From: Pseudomonas fluorescens
Lineage (GTDB): Bacteria > Pseudomonadota > Gammaproteobacteria > Pseudomonadales > Pseudomonadaceae
Direction of reading: 5' to 3'
DNA: 64,000 bases
Assembly: GCF_040448305.1 (NCBI RefSeq)
Contig: NZ_CP148752.1
Location: 6,695,728 to 6,759,727, forward strand
Positions 1 to 8,254 of the stretch are shown here, in pieces. The position numbers were made by a program, and so were the translations under genes. The notes beneath the pieces were generated by a model. That model ran no database searches and was not told the DNA's origin. It saw only the letters and a list, made by a program, of their open reading frames with translations. Numbering within the stretch: position 1 is the stretch's first letter; every line of letters starts with the position of its first letter.

Positions 1-1866
1 GCTGCCGCCCAGACGATGATCGAGCACCAGCAATTTGGCGTTGGCCAAACCCTGGGACAACTGACTGAAATACTGCTCCAGCACAAAGGCCTGGCCAGCG
101 CTGGCATAGGCTTTTTGCTCGGCGTTGAATTTCAGGTCTGCGGCCTGGGCGCCAGCGTTGATTTCACGGGCGCTGGCCGTCGCCTGATCGCGGGCGATGC
201 TGGCCTGCAACTGCGCCTGGTTGGTAGCCTCGGCGGCGGCGCCACGTTCACGGGCGATCAAGGCTTGCGCGCCAATCTGCGCCGCTTGCACGCCGTGATA
301 GGCATTGGCTGCACCGGCCGGAGGATGAATCGCTTCGACCACCGTGGCGAGAATTTCCACGCCGCTGTCGAGTTTTTGCAGGTCCGCCTGAACTGCGCGG
401 CCGATCTCTTCGGCCAGCCCTACCCTGTCCTCGCCAAGCAATCCGTCGAGGGTGCGCGAGGCGAAGTCGTGAACCAGGATTCGGCTGGCGGTGCTGCGAA
501 TCAACATCGGCACATCGGCACTGTTATAGGTCGCGGCCAACGCCGCCTCATCGCTCAGACCGATGCGATAGACGAAGCGCACGTCCATGTTGACGATCTG
601 AAAGCTCTGCTTGTCGGCTCGGCTGCTGGCGATCACCTGGGATTTGTCGTTCACATGGCTGGCGTCCCACAGGCGATTGGCAATCGCCGGGGCCGGGCCT
701 TCAGCGGGGTCGGCCTGAATGGGGGCTGTGGTTTCGCCAACACTGGTGGCCAACTCGTGAACCACGCCATTCTCGACGCTCAACACCCGGCCCAATGGCC
801 AGGGCAAACCCATGTACAAGCCTGGACCGAACACCTCCACTGGCTTGCCGAATCGTTCGTAGATGCCACGCCCTTGCAGGGCAATTTCGTGAATACCGGT
901 CAGCGACCAGCCAACCAGCGACACCACCGCCAGCACCGGCAGGAACGCCCGACGCATGTAAGTGAAGGCCCAGATTTGCCGCAGATCGATGCCGAAGCGG
1001 TTATGCAATTCGTGCTGCAACGCCAGCAATGGCTGTGGTGGCCAGCGCAGCATGTCAGCGACAAAACTGCGCGCCAACAACTCCGGCTCAAGACGGTCGC
1101 GGCGCGGACTGAACAATGACAACACCGCGCGCAGCAACAGTTCTACCGCCACCAGCCCCGGTAGCAGTCCAATCAACACCGCCAGGCGTACAGGCCACAC
1201 CGACGTTTCATCGGCAAACAACAGACAAAAAGCACCGAGCACCAGGCTGATGATCGCCACACGAATCAATTGCGCCAACGTAGCGGCTTCAGGCCATTGC
1301 GCGGTGTTTTCCTGCGCCAGATGGCGCTCCATCACCAACAGGCCGAACGCCAACAGCAAAAAGCACGCAGCCCCGACCGTGGCCGACAGGCCCAGCGCTG
1401 CCGGGGGCAACGTGAGGTTCCAGGCCTGTTCCACGCCCAATACCGCCAACAATGCCCAGCCACCAAGCCACAGCGTCGGCGCGCCGATTTGCCCGAGCAG
1501 GTGCTGCGATTGCTGGCTGATCCGGTCCAGCAAACGCTCATACCACCCCGAAGGCGCGACAGACTCGTCGACAACGACCACCGGCACCTCGGGACTCATG
1601 GCGCGGGCACGCCACTGGGCTACCCACCCGGCCGATTGCAAACCGGCCATCAACACCACAGACGCCGCGCTCAGGTTCAGCAGCAACGCTGGCCACAGTG
1701 TTTGCGACGAAAACAGCCCGACAAAAAACGCCAGCAGCACACCCACCGTCGCGAATACGCCCGCACCGATGGCGAACTGGCGCAAACGCCGCCCTTGAAT
1801 GACCGCCTGCTGAAAGCGCGGCAACCCGGCTAACGGCGCTTCATCAACATCGAGATCGACTTGCAT
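1..1866 (-). CDS. HflK-like SPFH/band-7 membrane protein (3' end outside window)
   Basis: Open minus-strand frame of 622 codons from ATG at 1866 running off the window start without a stop, so the C-terminus is missing. Several N-terminal membrane segments are visible within about the first 270 residues (for example around residues 30-55 and in the stretch from about 140 to 260). They are followed by another hydrophobic segment and an SPFH/band-7-like domain with the GPGLYMGLPWPLGRV signature and an Ala/Gln/Glu-rich coiled region (REREAAATEATQAQ). This is the build of the long Pseudomonas 'protease modulator HflK' proteins, which have an extra multi-spanning N-terminus compared with E. coli HflK. 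Such proteins form membrane scaffolds, often with an HflC-like partner that would lie left of position 1. Family assignment is good; partner and role are inferred. Confidence 0.75.
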   Translation of the reverse strand, partial: MQVDLDVDEAPLAGLPRFQQAVIQGRRLRQFAIGAGVFATVGVLLAFFVGLFSSQTLWPALLLNLSAASVVLMAGLQSAGWVAQWRARAMSPEVPVVVVDESVAPSGWYERLLDRISQQSQHLLGQIGAPTLWLGGWALLAVLGVEQAWNLTLPPAALGLSATVGAACFLLLAFGLLVMERHLAQENTAQWPEAATLAQLIRVAIISLVLGAFCLLFADETSVWPVRLAVLIGLLPGLVAVELLLRAVLSLFSPRRDRLEPELLARSFVADMLRWPPQPLLALQHELHNRFGIDLRQIWAFTYMRRAFLPVLAVVSLVGWSLTGIHEIALQGRGIYERFGKPVEVFGPGLYMGLPWPLGRVLSVENGVVHELATSVGETTAPIQADPAEGPAPAIANRLWDASHVNDKSQVIASSRADKQSFQIVNMDVRFVYRIGLSDEAALAATYNSADVPMLIRSTASRILVHDFASRTLDGLLGEDRVGLAEEIGRAVQADLQKLDSGVEILATVVEAIHPPAGAANAYHGVQAAQIGAQALIARERGAAAEATNQAQLQASIARDQATASAREINAGAQAADLKFNAEQKAYASAGQAFVLEQYFSQLSQGLANAKLLVLDHRLGGS

Positions 1867-2080
1867 ACCACCCCAGAGTGTCTTCGCTTACAGAACAATT
1901 CGTTACGATATAACGAAAATGGTGAAATTTCTGTTTTCAAGCGCGCTATCTAAAGATTCCCAACCTGTCACTTAGCTGAAGCCTTGACCGAAAGACGGCA
2001 GAACGCACATATTACGCCCGTAATTTTATCCAGGAACTACTTTTACCCATCCCTTCCCCTTTCGATCCAGGAGTACATCC

Positions 2081-3481
2081 ATGAGCATTTATGACGTCGT
2101 GATACTCGGCGGTGGCCCCGGCGGTTACAACGCGGCGATCCGCGCCGGACAACTGGGTCTGAAAGCCGCCTGCGTGGAAGGACGCGCCACACTCGGCGGC
2201 ACCTGCCTGAACGTTGGTTGCATGCCGTCCAAGGCGTTGCTGCATGCCTCCGAACTGTACGACGCGGCCATGGGGGCGGAATTTGCCAACCTGGGGATCG
2301 ACGTCAAACCCAGCCTCAACCTCGCCCGGATGATGACGCAAAAGGATGAAAGCGTTACCGGGTTGACCAAGGGCATCGAATTTCTTTTCCGCAAAAACAA
2401 AGTCGACTGGATCAAAGGCTGGGGCCACATCGACGGACCGGGCAAAGTCACGGTGACCGATAGCGCCGGTGGCAAGACCGAACTGATCGCCAGGGACATC
2501 ATCATCGCCACCGGTTCCGAGCCCACGCCCCTGCCCGGCGTGGACATCGATAACAAACGCATCCTCGATTCCACAGGCGCCCTGGCACTGACCGAGGTGC
2601 CCAAGCATCTGGTGGTGATCGGCGCCGGCGTGATCGGCCTGGAGCTGGGCTCGGTCTGGCGACGTCTTGGGGCGCAGGTAACAGTGGTCGAGTTTCTCGA
2701 CCGGATCTGCCCCGGCGTAGACATCGAAGCCGGTAAAACCCTGCAGCGCTCCCTGAGCAAGCAAGGCTTGAGTTTCAAATTGAGTTCAAAAGTGACCAGC
2801 GCCACCAGCTCCGCCAATGGCGTTCAGCTCAGCATCGAGCCTGCCGCTGGCGGTACCGCCGAGTTGCTGGAAGCCGATTACGTGCTGGTGGCCATCGGGC
2901 GCCGACCTTATACACAGGGCCTGGGCCTGGAGAACGTCGGCCTCGCCACTGACAAACGCGGCATGCTCGCCAACAAGGGGCATCGCACCGAAGCCGCCGG
3001 GGTCTGGGTGATTGGTGACGTGACCTCGGGTCCCATGCTCGCCCACAAGGCCGAGGACGAAGCCATGGCCTGCGTCGAGCAGATCGTCGGCAAGGCGGGC
3101 GAGGTCAATTACAACCTGATCCCCAGTGTGGTCTACACCAAACCGGAACTGGCCAGCGTCGGCAAGACCGAAGAGCAGCTCAAGGCCGAAGGCCGGGCGT
3201 ACAAGGTCGGCAAGTTTCCCTTCACCGCCAACAGTCGGGCGAAGATCAACCACGAAACCGAAGGCTTCGCCAAAGTGCTGGCCGATGAGCGCACGGATGA
3301 AGTCCTCGGTGTGCATCTGGTCGGCCCGAGCGTCAGTGAAATGATTGGCGAGTACTGCGTGGCCATGGAGTTCAGCGCGTCGGCCGAAGACATTGCCCTG
3401 ACCTGCCACCCGCACCCGACCCGCTCCGAAGCCTTGCGCCAGGCGGCGATGAATGTGGAGGGGATGGCGACGCAGATGTAA
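2081..3481 (+). CDS. lpd: Dihydrolipoyl dehydrogenase
   Basis: 466-residue FAD-dependent disulfide oxidoreductase that reoxidises lipoamide of 2-oxoacid dehydrogenase complexes with NAD+. The N-terminal FAD motif GGGPGGYNAA (about residues 11-20), redox-active disulfide GGTCLNVGCMPSK (about 39-51), NAD-binding GAGVIGLELGS and the C-terminal active-site HPHPTRSEA are all present, and the length is normal. The ATG at 2081 has GATCCAGGAG upstream. It stands alone, not beside E1/E2 genes, which matches the stand-alone Lpd3-type paralogue of Pseudomonas rather than the complex-specific LpdG or LpdV. The exact paralogue is an inference. Confidence 0.93.
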   Translation: MSIYDVVILGGGPGGYNAAIRAGQLGLKAACVEGRATLGGTCLNVGCMPSKALLHASELYDAAMGAEFANLGIDVKPSLNLARMMTQKDESVTGLTKGIEFLFRKNKVDWIKGWGHIDGPGKVTVTDSAGGKTELIARDIIIATGSEPTPLPGVDIDNKRILDSTGALALTEVPKHLVVIGAGVIGLELGSVWRRLGAQVTVVEFLDRICPGVDIEAGKTLQRSLSKQGLSFKLSSKVTSATSSANGVQLSIEPAAGGTAELLEADYVLVAIGRRPYTQGLGLENVGLATDKRGMLANKGHRTEAAGVWVIGDVTSGPMLAHKAEDEAMACVEQIVGKAGEVNYNLIPSVVYTKPELASVGKTEEQLKAEGRAYKVGKFPFTANSRAKINHETEGFAKVLADERTDEVLGVHLVGPSVSEMIGEYCVAMEFSASAEDIALTCHPHPTRSEALRQAAMNVEGMATQM

Positions 3482-3514
3482 GACTTGAAGCGTTGCAGTG
3501 ACTGATCTATCGCT

Positions 3515-3579
3515 ATCGCGAGCAGGCTCGCTCCCACAGGTACAGCGCAAGCCTTGTGGGAGCGAGCCTGCTCGCGATG
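3515..3579. repeat. REP doublet (REPIN-type palindrome)
   Basis: Two inverted copies of the Pseudomonas REP sequence (ATCGCGAGCAGGCTCGCTCC and its complement) separated by a short spacer, lying between the convergent lpd and Lrp-type genes. Such intergenic doublets are abundant in P. fluorescens-group genomes and are mobilised in trans by RAYT transposases. It may also act as a transcription barrier between the convergent genes. Confidence 0.9.
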
Positions 3580-3592
3580 CAGACGACTCGGT

Positions 3593-4066
3593 CTACAGCG
3601 GCAAATGCTCCAGCGGCAACACCCCCGGGGCCTTCACCGTGTGAATCGCAAAGTTGCTGCGGATGTCGCTCACACCCGGCAGCTTCAACAATCGCCCGGT
3701 GAGAAAGCGGTCATAGGCGCGCAAGTCCGGCACCACCACCTGCAGCAGAAAATCCGACTCCCCTGACACCAGAAACGCCGAAATCACCTCGGGTAATGCC
3801 GTCACCGCCTGGCGAAAGGCTTCGGCTTGTTCGTCGTTATGGCGCTCGACCTTGACCCCGACAAACACCGTCAGCCCCAACCCCACTTCGTCGCGGTCCA
3901 GGTTGACCTGGTAGCCGCGAATAACCCCCGCCTCTTCAAGCATCCGAACCCGGCGCAAGCAAGGCGATGCCGACAGGCCGATCTCGTCTGCCAGTTGCAC
4001 ATTGCTCAGGCGGCCATCCCGTTGCAGCGCGGCGAGAATCTTGCGGTCGTAGGCGTCGAGTTTCAT
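3593..4066 (-). CDS. Lrp/AsnC family transcriptional regulator
   Basis: 157 residues with an N-terminal winged helix (DRKILAALQRDGRLSNVQLA, HTH helix around SASPCLRRVRMLEEAG) and a C-terminal RAM ligand/oligomerisation domain from about residue 65. The length is typical of Lrp/AsnC proteins. It is divergent from the LysE-type exporter starting at 4212, with about 145 bp between. Lrp-like regulators often control a neighbouring amino-acid exporter, as LrpC/LysE-type pairs do, so control of that exporter by an amino acid is likely but inferred. Confidence 0.9.
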   Translation of the reverse strand: MKLDAYDRKILAALQRDGRLSNVQLADEIGLSASPCLRRVRMLEEAGVIRGYQVNLDRDEVGLGLTVFVGVKVERHNDEQAEAFRQAVTALPEVISAFLVSGESDFLLQVVVPDLRAYDRFLTGRLLKLPGVSDIRSNFAIHTVKAPGVLPLEHLPL

Positions 4067-4211
4067 GGTTTGGCAGATCCTGATGGTTCAATCTTGATTA
4101 AGTGGCAGATTATGCCAATACACGACCCGATAGAAGCTGACAACGCAAGCACCTGCCCCGCCCTTCAGCCCTAGACTGGCACGACCAAATCGACAACGAA
4201 TGGGGTGCAAC

Positions 4212-4841
4212 ATGCAAGGTCTCTGGCTGTTTTTCATGGCACTGGCAGTGGTCTACCTGTTGCCGGGGCCCGACATGATCCTGCTGTTGCAGACCGGTGC
4301 CCGCCAGGGCAAAGGCGCCGCGCTGGCCACGGCCGTGGGCCTGGGCATCGCCCGGGGTTGCCATGTGGCATTGGCGGCGCTGGGGCTGGCGGCACTGTTC
4401 AAGGCGGCGCCCTGGACTTTCGACGTGGTGCGCCTGGCCGGTGCCGCGTATCTGCTGTGGATCGGCATTCAGTGCCTGCGAACCACGATGCTGCCGAGCC
4501 TCACCAGCGCCGACGCAACCGGCGAAAAACCACGCTGGGGCGCAGCCATCCGACGCGGACTGCTGACCAACCTGCTCAATCCCAAGGCACTGTTGTTCTG
4601 CTCCGTGCTACTACCGCAATTCATCGACCCACAGGCCGGGCCGGTGCTCGGGCAATTTGCGACCTTGGGCGTGGTGCTGGTCGGTGTCGGTTTGCTGTTC
4701 GACAGCGCCTACGCTTTGATCGGCGCGGCACTCGGCCGTTGGCTGCAACGCAGCCCCTCAGCCCAGCGCCTGCAACAATGGTTGTTCGGCAGCCTGTTGA
4801 TCGGTTTCGCCGTGCGGCTGACCTTTGTGCAACAGGCTTGA
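4212..4841 (+). CDS. LysE/RhtB family amino-acid exporter
   Basis: About 209 residues, highly hydrophobic with roughly six membrane segments and the family signature LLPGPDMILLLQTGARQG near the N-terminus plus LLTNLLNPKALLF in the middle. Start ATG at 4212 is preferred over the in-frame ATG at 4200 because GGGGTG lies at a ribosome-binding distance. It is predicted to export amino acids or homoserine-lactone-like compounds across the inner membrane. It is divergent from the Lrp-type regulator, which probably controls it. Confidence 0.88.
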   Translation: MQGLWLFFMALAVVYLLPGPDMILLLQTGARQGKGAALATAVGLGIARGCHVALAALGLAALFKAAPWTFDVVRLAGAAYLLWIGIQCLRTTMLPSLTSADATGEKPRWGAAIRRGLLTNLLNPKALLFCSVLLPQFIDPQAGPVLGQFATLGVVLVGVGLLFDSAYALIGAALGRWLQRSPSAQRLQQWLFGSLLIGFAVRLTFVQQA

Positions 4842-4844
4842 ACC

Positions 4845-6962
4845 TCACTGCGCCTTGCGGCGGCGACGGTTGATCAGCCACAACGCGACAGCTGTTATGA
4901 CAATCACTGCGCCATATTGCAGAGGTTTTTTATAGGGTCGCAATGACGAACGCGCGGCATCGGTCACCTGCGTTACATAACGCTTGTCGGCATTCTGGAA
5001 ATCCGGATACGGACATTGAGAGCCGAAGTTGAACGCCCAATCCACGTAGGGACCTTCTTTGACATAGCGTTGGTACAGCGCACTTTGTTCTTCGAGACTG
5101 CTATTCCATCCGTACGCCTGACACAGCACCGCGGCAAAAGCCTGGCTGCTGTGAGGTAAAAGGTCCGCCGCCTGGCTGGCCAGCGCCGTGGCAACATACC
5201 GGTAGTGGTAACGCTGATCTGGCTGGGCAGCGCTGACCTGCTGACGCTTCACTTCGTCTGCGGCCACCAGCGGCCCGACCTTCAGTTCCGCGCTGTCCAG
5301 CACGTAGTTGCCGTCAAACGTGGCGAAGTCCGGGGCCATTTCGTAACCGAGAATTTCCATTCCCGCCTTACGCGCGACGACAGCCGAGTTAAACAAGGCT
5401 GCCGCCCGCGTCGTCGGCCACCAAGCGGCATCGGCCTCTTTGCGCAAAATGGCATACGACTTGGCCTTGTTCTGCAAATCGACGTTATCGAAGTACGCCG
5501 GCGCCTCCTCGTAATGCCCCTCGCGCAACAAACGCCGCCCAAGCAGATTGCGCAGGCTCGCCGCCACCGGCAAGGGCACGTAGTTGTCGCGGTCCTGCTG
5601 GCTGAGCGGCAGGGGTGCCGGCACTTGAGTGTCAACGTAGTGCTTGAGTTCTTCGAGGGTCAACACGCGCTCGGCAACGGTGGCGGCGTCGAACCAGTAA
5701 ATGCTTTGGCTGCGATACAGCTGATCGAAGGCTTGCAGGTAATCCCCGCGTTGCAGGGCCAGGATCGCACTTTCACCCTCGACCCGACATTTGGGCTGAA
5801 GCGTTTCGTAATCGAAGTCCGGGGTCCGTCGCTCGCCCCAGGATTCATTCTGCGGGAAGGCCTGGGCCGCTTTGGCATAGGCTGCGGCGGCCGCACTCTT
5901 ATCGCCCTCGCGCACCGCCAGTTTTGCCCGCAACCACCAGGCCAATCCGCCATCGCCAGCATGTTCGAGGAAAGCCTTGGCGCTGGCGTAATCGCCCTGT
6001 TGATAATTCATCGCCGCCAGGCGGTCGGCGTTTTCGAGACTGCCACGGGTGCTGTTTTGCAGCAGCTTGATCATTTTTTGTTCGTTGGCCGGTTGATCGC
6101 CGAACGACCAACCCAACCGACTGATCAGCGATGCGGTCACCAGTTGCTGCACTGGCTGGCCCTTGAGCAACTTGGCCACTTGATCCTCCGGCAGCGTCAT
6201 CAGGTCCGCCATCAATAGCTTCAGCGATTCGTAGCCCACCGCGGAGCCGTGCAGATTCTGCGTGGCGTACAGCTCGATGGCGCGGTTCCAGTCGCCAGCG
6301 GTGCGTACTACCCGGGCTTCTTCGCCGAGGCTGGCGACACCCAGTTCCAGTGGATCGCTGAAGCCGTCGATGCTCAGTTGCCGGGCTTGCTCGAAGGCCC
6401 TTGCGGATTGCTCAAGAAGACCCGGAGCCGCATCGGCTTCGACGCTCATGGCGAACAACGCGCGCCCCAGCGAATAAGCCGCCCAGGTGCTGCGCGAGGC
6501 CCGTTGCTCGGCGGGCAAGGCCAGCACTTTCTTGAAATACCCGGCGGCCAAGGCAGGATCACCCGCGCCAAATGCCACAGCGCCGGCCAGGTACAACCTG
6601 AGTTCAGGCGGCAGTTGCGCCCCTTCGGTTTCAATCTGACGGGCATCCGTCAGGCTGCGCAGGTGTTTCACCAACACTTGTTGCTCAGCGGGCAGTCCGG
6701 CTTGCTCGGCCTGATCCCGCAGCGCTACTGGGTCAGTTTCATCCGCGTAGTTGGCCCCAGCGGTGACATTCTTCAAGCCTTTGATGGCGTGGCCGAGGCG
6801 GCTGATTTCGAAGCTGAAGTTGCCTTCCGGCAGTTCCGCCAGCGACTGGCCTCGGTTATCCAGCAGGCGCATGGGGAAGTCCGGGCCGCAGGCCAGCGCC
6901 GAACCCAGCGGCAAGCTGAGGCTCAGGCAAAGCAAATGACGCGGCCAGTTACGGGTGAACAT
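4845..6962 (-). CDS. Exported TPR-like envelope protein, unknown function
   Basis: 705 residues from ATG at 6962, which has a perfect AGGAGG just upstream; the open frame continues to 7100 but that extension lacks a ribosome-binding site. An N-terminal signal sequence (LCLSLSLPLGSALA before a cysteine) is followed by many helical pairs typical of TPR/Sel1-like repeats (for example GDYASAKAFLEHAGDGG, REGHYEEAPAYFDNV). A single C-terminal membrane segment (about the last 25 residues) ends in a basic tail. The start overlaps the end of the DUF3142 gene by 14 bp, so the two are translationally coupled. Probably a periplasmic scaffold anchored at the C-terminus; no specific role can be read from sequence. 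Confidence 0.75.
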   Translation of the reverse strand: MFTRNWPRHLLCLSLSLPLGSALACGPDFPMRLLDNRGQSLAELPEGNFSFEISRLGHAIKGLKNVTAGANYADETDPVALRDQAEQAGLPAEQQVLVKHLRSLTDARQIETEGAQLPPELRLYLAGAVAFGAGDPALAAGYFKKVLALPAEQRASRSTWAAYSLGRALFAMSVEADAAPGLLEQSARAFEQARQLSIDGFSDPLELGVASLGEEARVVRTAGDWNRAIELYATQNLHGSAVGYESLKLLMADLMTLPEDQVAKLLKGQPVQQLVTASLISRLGWSFGDQPANEQKMIKLLQNSTRGSLENADRLAAMNYQQGDYASAKAFLEHAGDGGLAWWLRAKLAVREGDKSAAAAAYAKAAQAFPQNESWGERRTPDFDYETLQPKCRVEGESAILALQRGDYLQAFDQLYRSQSIYWFDAATVAERVLTLEELKHYVDTQVPAPLPLSQQDRDNYVPLPVAASLRNLLGRRLLREGHYEEAPAYFDNVDLQNKAKSYAILRKEADAAWWPTTRAAALFNSAVVARKAGMEILGYEMAPDFATFDGNYVLDSAELKVGPLVAADEVKRQQVSAAQPDQRYHYRYVATALASQAADLLPHSSQAFAAVLCQAYGWNSSLEEQSALYQRYVKEGPYVDWAFNFGSQCPYPDFQNADKRYVTQVTDAARSSLRPYKKPLQYGAVIVITAVALWLINRRRRKAQ

Positions 6963-8145
6963 TCGAACCTCCTTGATCAATGTGTGCGCAGCGAGCCCAA
7001 CCAATGGCACGCTGTCCGCCGGCCGGTATTCGGCCATCGCGCAGGCGGGTGAAGGTAAGCAGATCCGGACGCTGTTGCAACGCGTAACCGGCCAAGGCAT
7101 CGGCCCCCTCGCAACCGCTGACTGCCAGTGTCAGGCGTTCGGGCCAGGCGCGGTCGAGGTTGCCCTGGTTGCTGATGCCGATGTCATAGAGGCCATTGTC
7201 GGCCGAGAGTTTCAGGTTCAATTGACTGTCGAGCGCATCACCGCGCGCCACAGCGCGCAAAGTAGTCAGGCTCCAGGCCCGACGGTCGTTGGCCAATGGC
7301 AGGCGAAACCAGATCAGGCCCGCAAGATGTTTCGGTGGATCGGCCCGCAGCTCGGTACCGAGGGTGCGTAACGACTGCGGATCGGCGAGCAACTCCCGGC
7401 GCAGTCCTTCGCGCTCCACCGTGACTTCGCTTTCCACAATGGGCGCGCCACCCGCCGACGGCAGCAACGCCACGCCATAGGCCGGCAGCGCCAGATAGAA
7501 GGGTTTTGTCGTGATTCGGCTCCAGGTTTTCGCCCATTGCCGGGCTTGATCGGCATCAAACAAGCCACGACGCGGATCGCTCACCGCGTGCACCTGCAAC
7601 ACACTGCTGTCGACTGTGGATAACAACGCCGACAGTTCGCGACTGTCGAGCCAGGACGGCAACGCGGTGATGCTCAGGGGCAACGACGTCGGCAACGCTC
7701 CGCGCAAATGCGCGAGAAACTGGCGATACGCCGGTAGCCGAGCGTTACCGGCGTCGTGGTCGATTTCCACGCCGGCGAGGTTCAATCCCTGTCCCTGCCA
7801 ATCGCTGATCACCTGCCGGATTTGCGCCGTAACCTCATCCTGATCCAGCGCCTTGAGCTGCCCATCCAGGCGGATCACCGCAATCACCGGCCGGCCATCG
7901 CGCTTGAGCAGTGCCGGGTCAATCCGGGCCCGACTCCAGCCGGCGTTGGGGAAAGCCTGCAAGGCCAGCACTCGCAACGTCGAAAAATCGACGCGGCTGT
8001 CCCTGAGGGCTGCGTCGTGGGCCGGCGTCCACTGGCGCTGCCAGACGTAAAGCTGTTGATCCAGCGGCGGTGCATCCTGTCTTTCGCAACCGGTGGTGAG
8101 CGCCAGCGCCATCAGCAAGACCATCGAGCGAGTGAAAAAAACCAT
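6949..8145 (-). CDS. DUF3142 family lipoprotein
   Basis: 398 residues beginning with a lipoprotein signal peptide (VLLMALALTTGC, lipobox TTGC). The body resembles DUF3142 proteins, which look like TIM-barrel glycosidase relatives: an internal GVEIDHDAG motif carries acidic residues in the position expected of a catalytic strand. It overlaps the downstream TPR gene and forms a two-gene envelope operon with it. The hairpin terminator at about 8167-8195 lies just before it. The substrate is unknown and enzymatic activity is an inference from fold resemblance. Confidence 0.75.
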   Translation of the reverse strand: MVFFTRSMVLLMALALTTGCERQDAPPLDQQLYVWQRQWTPAHDAALRDSRVDFSTLRVLALQAFPNAGWSRARIDPALLKRDGRPVIAVIRLDGQLKALDQDEVTAQIRQVISDWQGQGLNLAGVEIDHDAGNARLPAYRQFLAHLRGALPTSLPLSITALPSWLDSRELSALLSTVDSSVLQVHAVSDPRRGLFDADQARQWAKTWSRITTKPFYLALPAYGVALLPSAGGAPIVESEVTVEREGLRRELLADPQSLRTLGTELRADPPKHLAGLIWFRLPLANDRRAWSLTTLRAVARGDALDSQLNLKLSADNGLYDIGISNQGNLDRAWPERLTLAVSGCEGADALAGYALQQRPDLLTFTRLRDGRIPAGGQRAIGWARCAHIDQGGSNVHP

Positions 8146-8166
8146 TGAAACGCCTGTTCCTGAAAT

Positions 8167-8195
8167 TCAGAAAGGGCCTCTGCGGCCCTTTTTCG
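8167..8195 (-). terminator. Rho-independent terminator hairpin
   Basis: AGGGCC-TCTG-CGGCCCT stem followed by T-rich sequence on both strands (CCCTTTTTC on plus, CCCTTTCT on minus). It lies 60-90 bp after the minus-strand flavoreductase gene ending at 8255 and before the DUF3142 gene, so it most likely ends the former transcript. Confidence 0.75.
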
Positions 8196-8254
8196 TTCTG
8201 CTCACTACCCTACCCAGCCATCGACCGGCGGGCAATATTCGCCTGCAATGATCG

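Noticed and set aside
16..1833. Plus-strand frames at the window start
   Set aside because: They are shadows of the open minus-strand HflK-like gene, which has membrane segments and an SPFH domain.
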